A stretch of 64,000 nucleotides of DNA from Lewinellaceae bacterium (GTDB lineage Bacteria; Bacteroidota; Bacteroidia; Chitinophagales; Saprospiraceae). Under the pieces are notes generated by a model that saw nothing but the letters and a program-made list of their open reading frames with translations, was not told where the DNA came from and did no database searches. Positions 63,084-64,000 of this stretch are shown piece by piece. Within the stretch, counting starts at the first letter, position 1. Every line of letters begins with the position of its first letter. The position numbers and the translations under genes were made by a program. Location: positions 62,001 to 126,000 of the forward strand of contig JACJYB010000012.1 in NCBI GenBank assembly GCA_020636355.1, written 5' to 3'.

Positions 63084-64000
63084 ATGGACATTTTCGATCG
63101 TATCGAACAAAAAAGAGGCCCGCTGGGCCAATATGCCGCAGATGCGGAGGGCTATTACATTTTCCCCAAGCTCACCGGTGAATTGGGTAACCGCATGTTC
63201 TTCCAGGGCAAAGAAGTAATCTGCTGGAGCATTAACAATTACCTGGGACTGGCCAATCATCCCGAAGTACGGGAAGCGGATGCCCAGGCAGCTAAAGATT
63301 GGGGCCTTGCTTATCCGATGGGCGCCCGGCTAATGTCCGGAGCCACCGAATACCACGATGAGCTGGAGCGTCAATTGGCTGCATTTGTTGGTAAAGAAGC
63401 CGCCTTGCTGGTTAATTTCGGATACCAGGGAGTCTTCTCAGCCATCGATGCTTTGGTCAGCCGTCATGATGTAATCGTCTACGATGCGGAAAGCCATGCC
63501 TGTATTGTCGATGGCGTACGTTTACATATGGGTAAGCGTTTTGCATTTGATCACAACGATATTGCCAGCCTGGAAAAACATTTACAGCGCGCCACCCGCC
63601 TGACCGAACAGTCCGGCGGAGGAATCCTGGTTATTTCTGAAGGTGTTTTCGGCATGCGCGGAGACCAGGGAAAACTACGCGAAATTGTGGCATTGAAGGA
63701 AAAATACAATTTCCGCTTGTTTGTCGATGATGCTCATGGGTTCGGAATGCTGGGCAAAACCGGCGCCGGTACCGGTGAGGAACAGAACATACAGGATTCC
63801 ATCGATGTTTATTTTTCAACTTTCGCCAAATCAATGGCCAGTATCGGTGCATTCTTTGCCGGTACGCCCAATATCATCGAATACCTGAAATACAACATTC
63901 GCTCTCAGATCTTTGCCAAGTCATTGCCCATGCCTCTGGTGATCGGCGCTATTAAACGGCTGGAATTGTTAAAAACCAAGCCCGAACTTCGCGATAAGCT
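63084..64000 (+). CDS. Alpha-oxoamine synthase family aminotransferase (serine palmitoyltransferase/KBL-like), 3' end outside
   Basis: About 305 residues are visible; the frame is open to the window end. N-terminus MDIFDRIEQKRGPLGQYAAD. Motifs: SINNYLGLANHPEV, GARLMSGATEYHDELE, LVNFGYQGVFSAIDAL, the PLP-binding ISEGVFGMRGDQG and FVDDAHGFGMLGKTG, and the PLP Lys249 in FSTFAKSMASIGAFFAG. The enzyme condenses an amino acid with an acyl-CoA. Bacteroidota use this fold for sphingolipid synthesis (SPT), which fits but is not proved; KBL or BioF functions remain possible. Confidence 0.88.
   Translation, partial: MDIFDRIEQKRGPLGQYAADAEGYYIFPKLTGELGNRMFFQGKEVICWSINNYLGLANHPEVREADAQAAKDWGLAYPMGARLMSGATEYHDELERQLAAFVGKEAALLVNFGYQGVFSAIDALVSRHDVIVYDAESHACIVDGVRLHMGKRFAFDHNDIASLEKHLQRATRLTEQSGGGILVISEGVFGMRGDQGKLREIVALKEKYNFRLFVDDAHGFGMLGKTGAGTGEEQNIQDSIDVYFSTFAKSMASIGAFFAGTPNIIEYLKYNIRSQIFAKSLPMPLVIGAIKRLELLKTKPELRDK

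Overview
The window looks like chromosome of a Bacteroidota bacterium, most likely a Saprospiria-type (Lewinella/Haliscomenobacter-like) heterotroph. The grounds are: giant HYR/PKD-repeat secreted proteins ending in type IX secretion (T9SS) sorting domains; typical Bacteroidota families (DUF6090, DUF5916, M61-PDZ peptidase, GH97, S1 sulfatase, PBP4-like lipoprotein); several promoter -7 boxes of the TAnnTTTG type; many lipoproteins; and weak or absent Shine-Dalgarno sequences. The taxonomic call is inference; no rRNA is present.

Layout. 1-4833: 3' part of a very large T9SS adhesin-like protein with about 14 HYR-like repeats. 4834-5901: long non-coding stretch. 5902-8720: second T9SS-exported protein, a coiled-coil protein, a CnoX-like thioredoxin-TPR protein. 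8815-13700: PBP4-type carboxypeptidase divergent from a serine hydrolase that carries a relic GH3 C-terminal domain, followed by an MpaB-family oxygenase and a DUF5995 protein. 13805-19889: TesB thioesterase, an AhpD-like/ArsS arsenosugar pair, a Tat-type esterase, a GH97 glycosidase. 19898-25192: a 1764-residue protein that strings together two alpha/beta-hydrolase domains, a macro/M17-N-like domain, a CHAT caspase-like protease and a TPR-like tail; this is the most unusual gene here and my main candidate for an undescribed system. 25391-29794: sulfatase, lipoprotein, M61 peptidase. 29896-32816: autoregulated TetR-ABC exporter operon with two 16-bp operators around a promoter. 33136-38982: sugar/polyol catabolism block (TIM-barrel isomerase, SDR, Zn-type dehydrogenase lacking the structural-zinc cysteines, HUMPS-family synthase) divergent from a sodium:solute symporter. 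38989-46735: GNAT, a low-GC split ORF pair, a serine hydrolase, an M20-like peptidase with a changed metal ligand, a DUF5009-type acyltransferase, a small membrane protein. 46868-50827: odhB and a DUF5916 outer-membrane protein whose signal peptide is out of frame.

50981-58496 is an AT-rich accessory island: DUF6090, SRPBCC, HigB/HigA toxin-antitoxin, a decayed IS481-type transposase, GNAT, a truncated second DUF6090 copy, several orphan lipoproteins, an IS3-type orfA relic and small genes, ending next to tRNA-Arg(CCG). 58878-64000: Tex, a Cys-rich secreted protein, cysteine synthase, and the 5' part of an alpha-oxoamine synthase.

Starts were moved inward from the longest ORF where a signal peptide, a -7 box or operon spacing argued for it. 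All family calls rest on motif recognition by eye; no database search was run.
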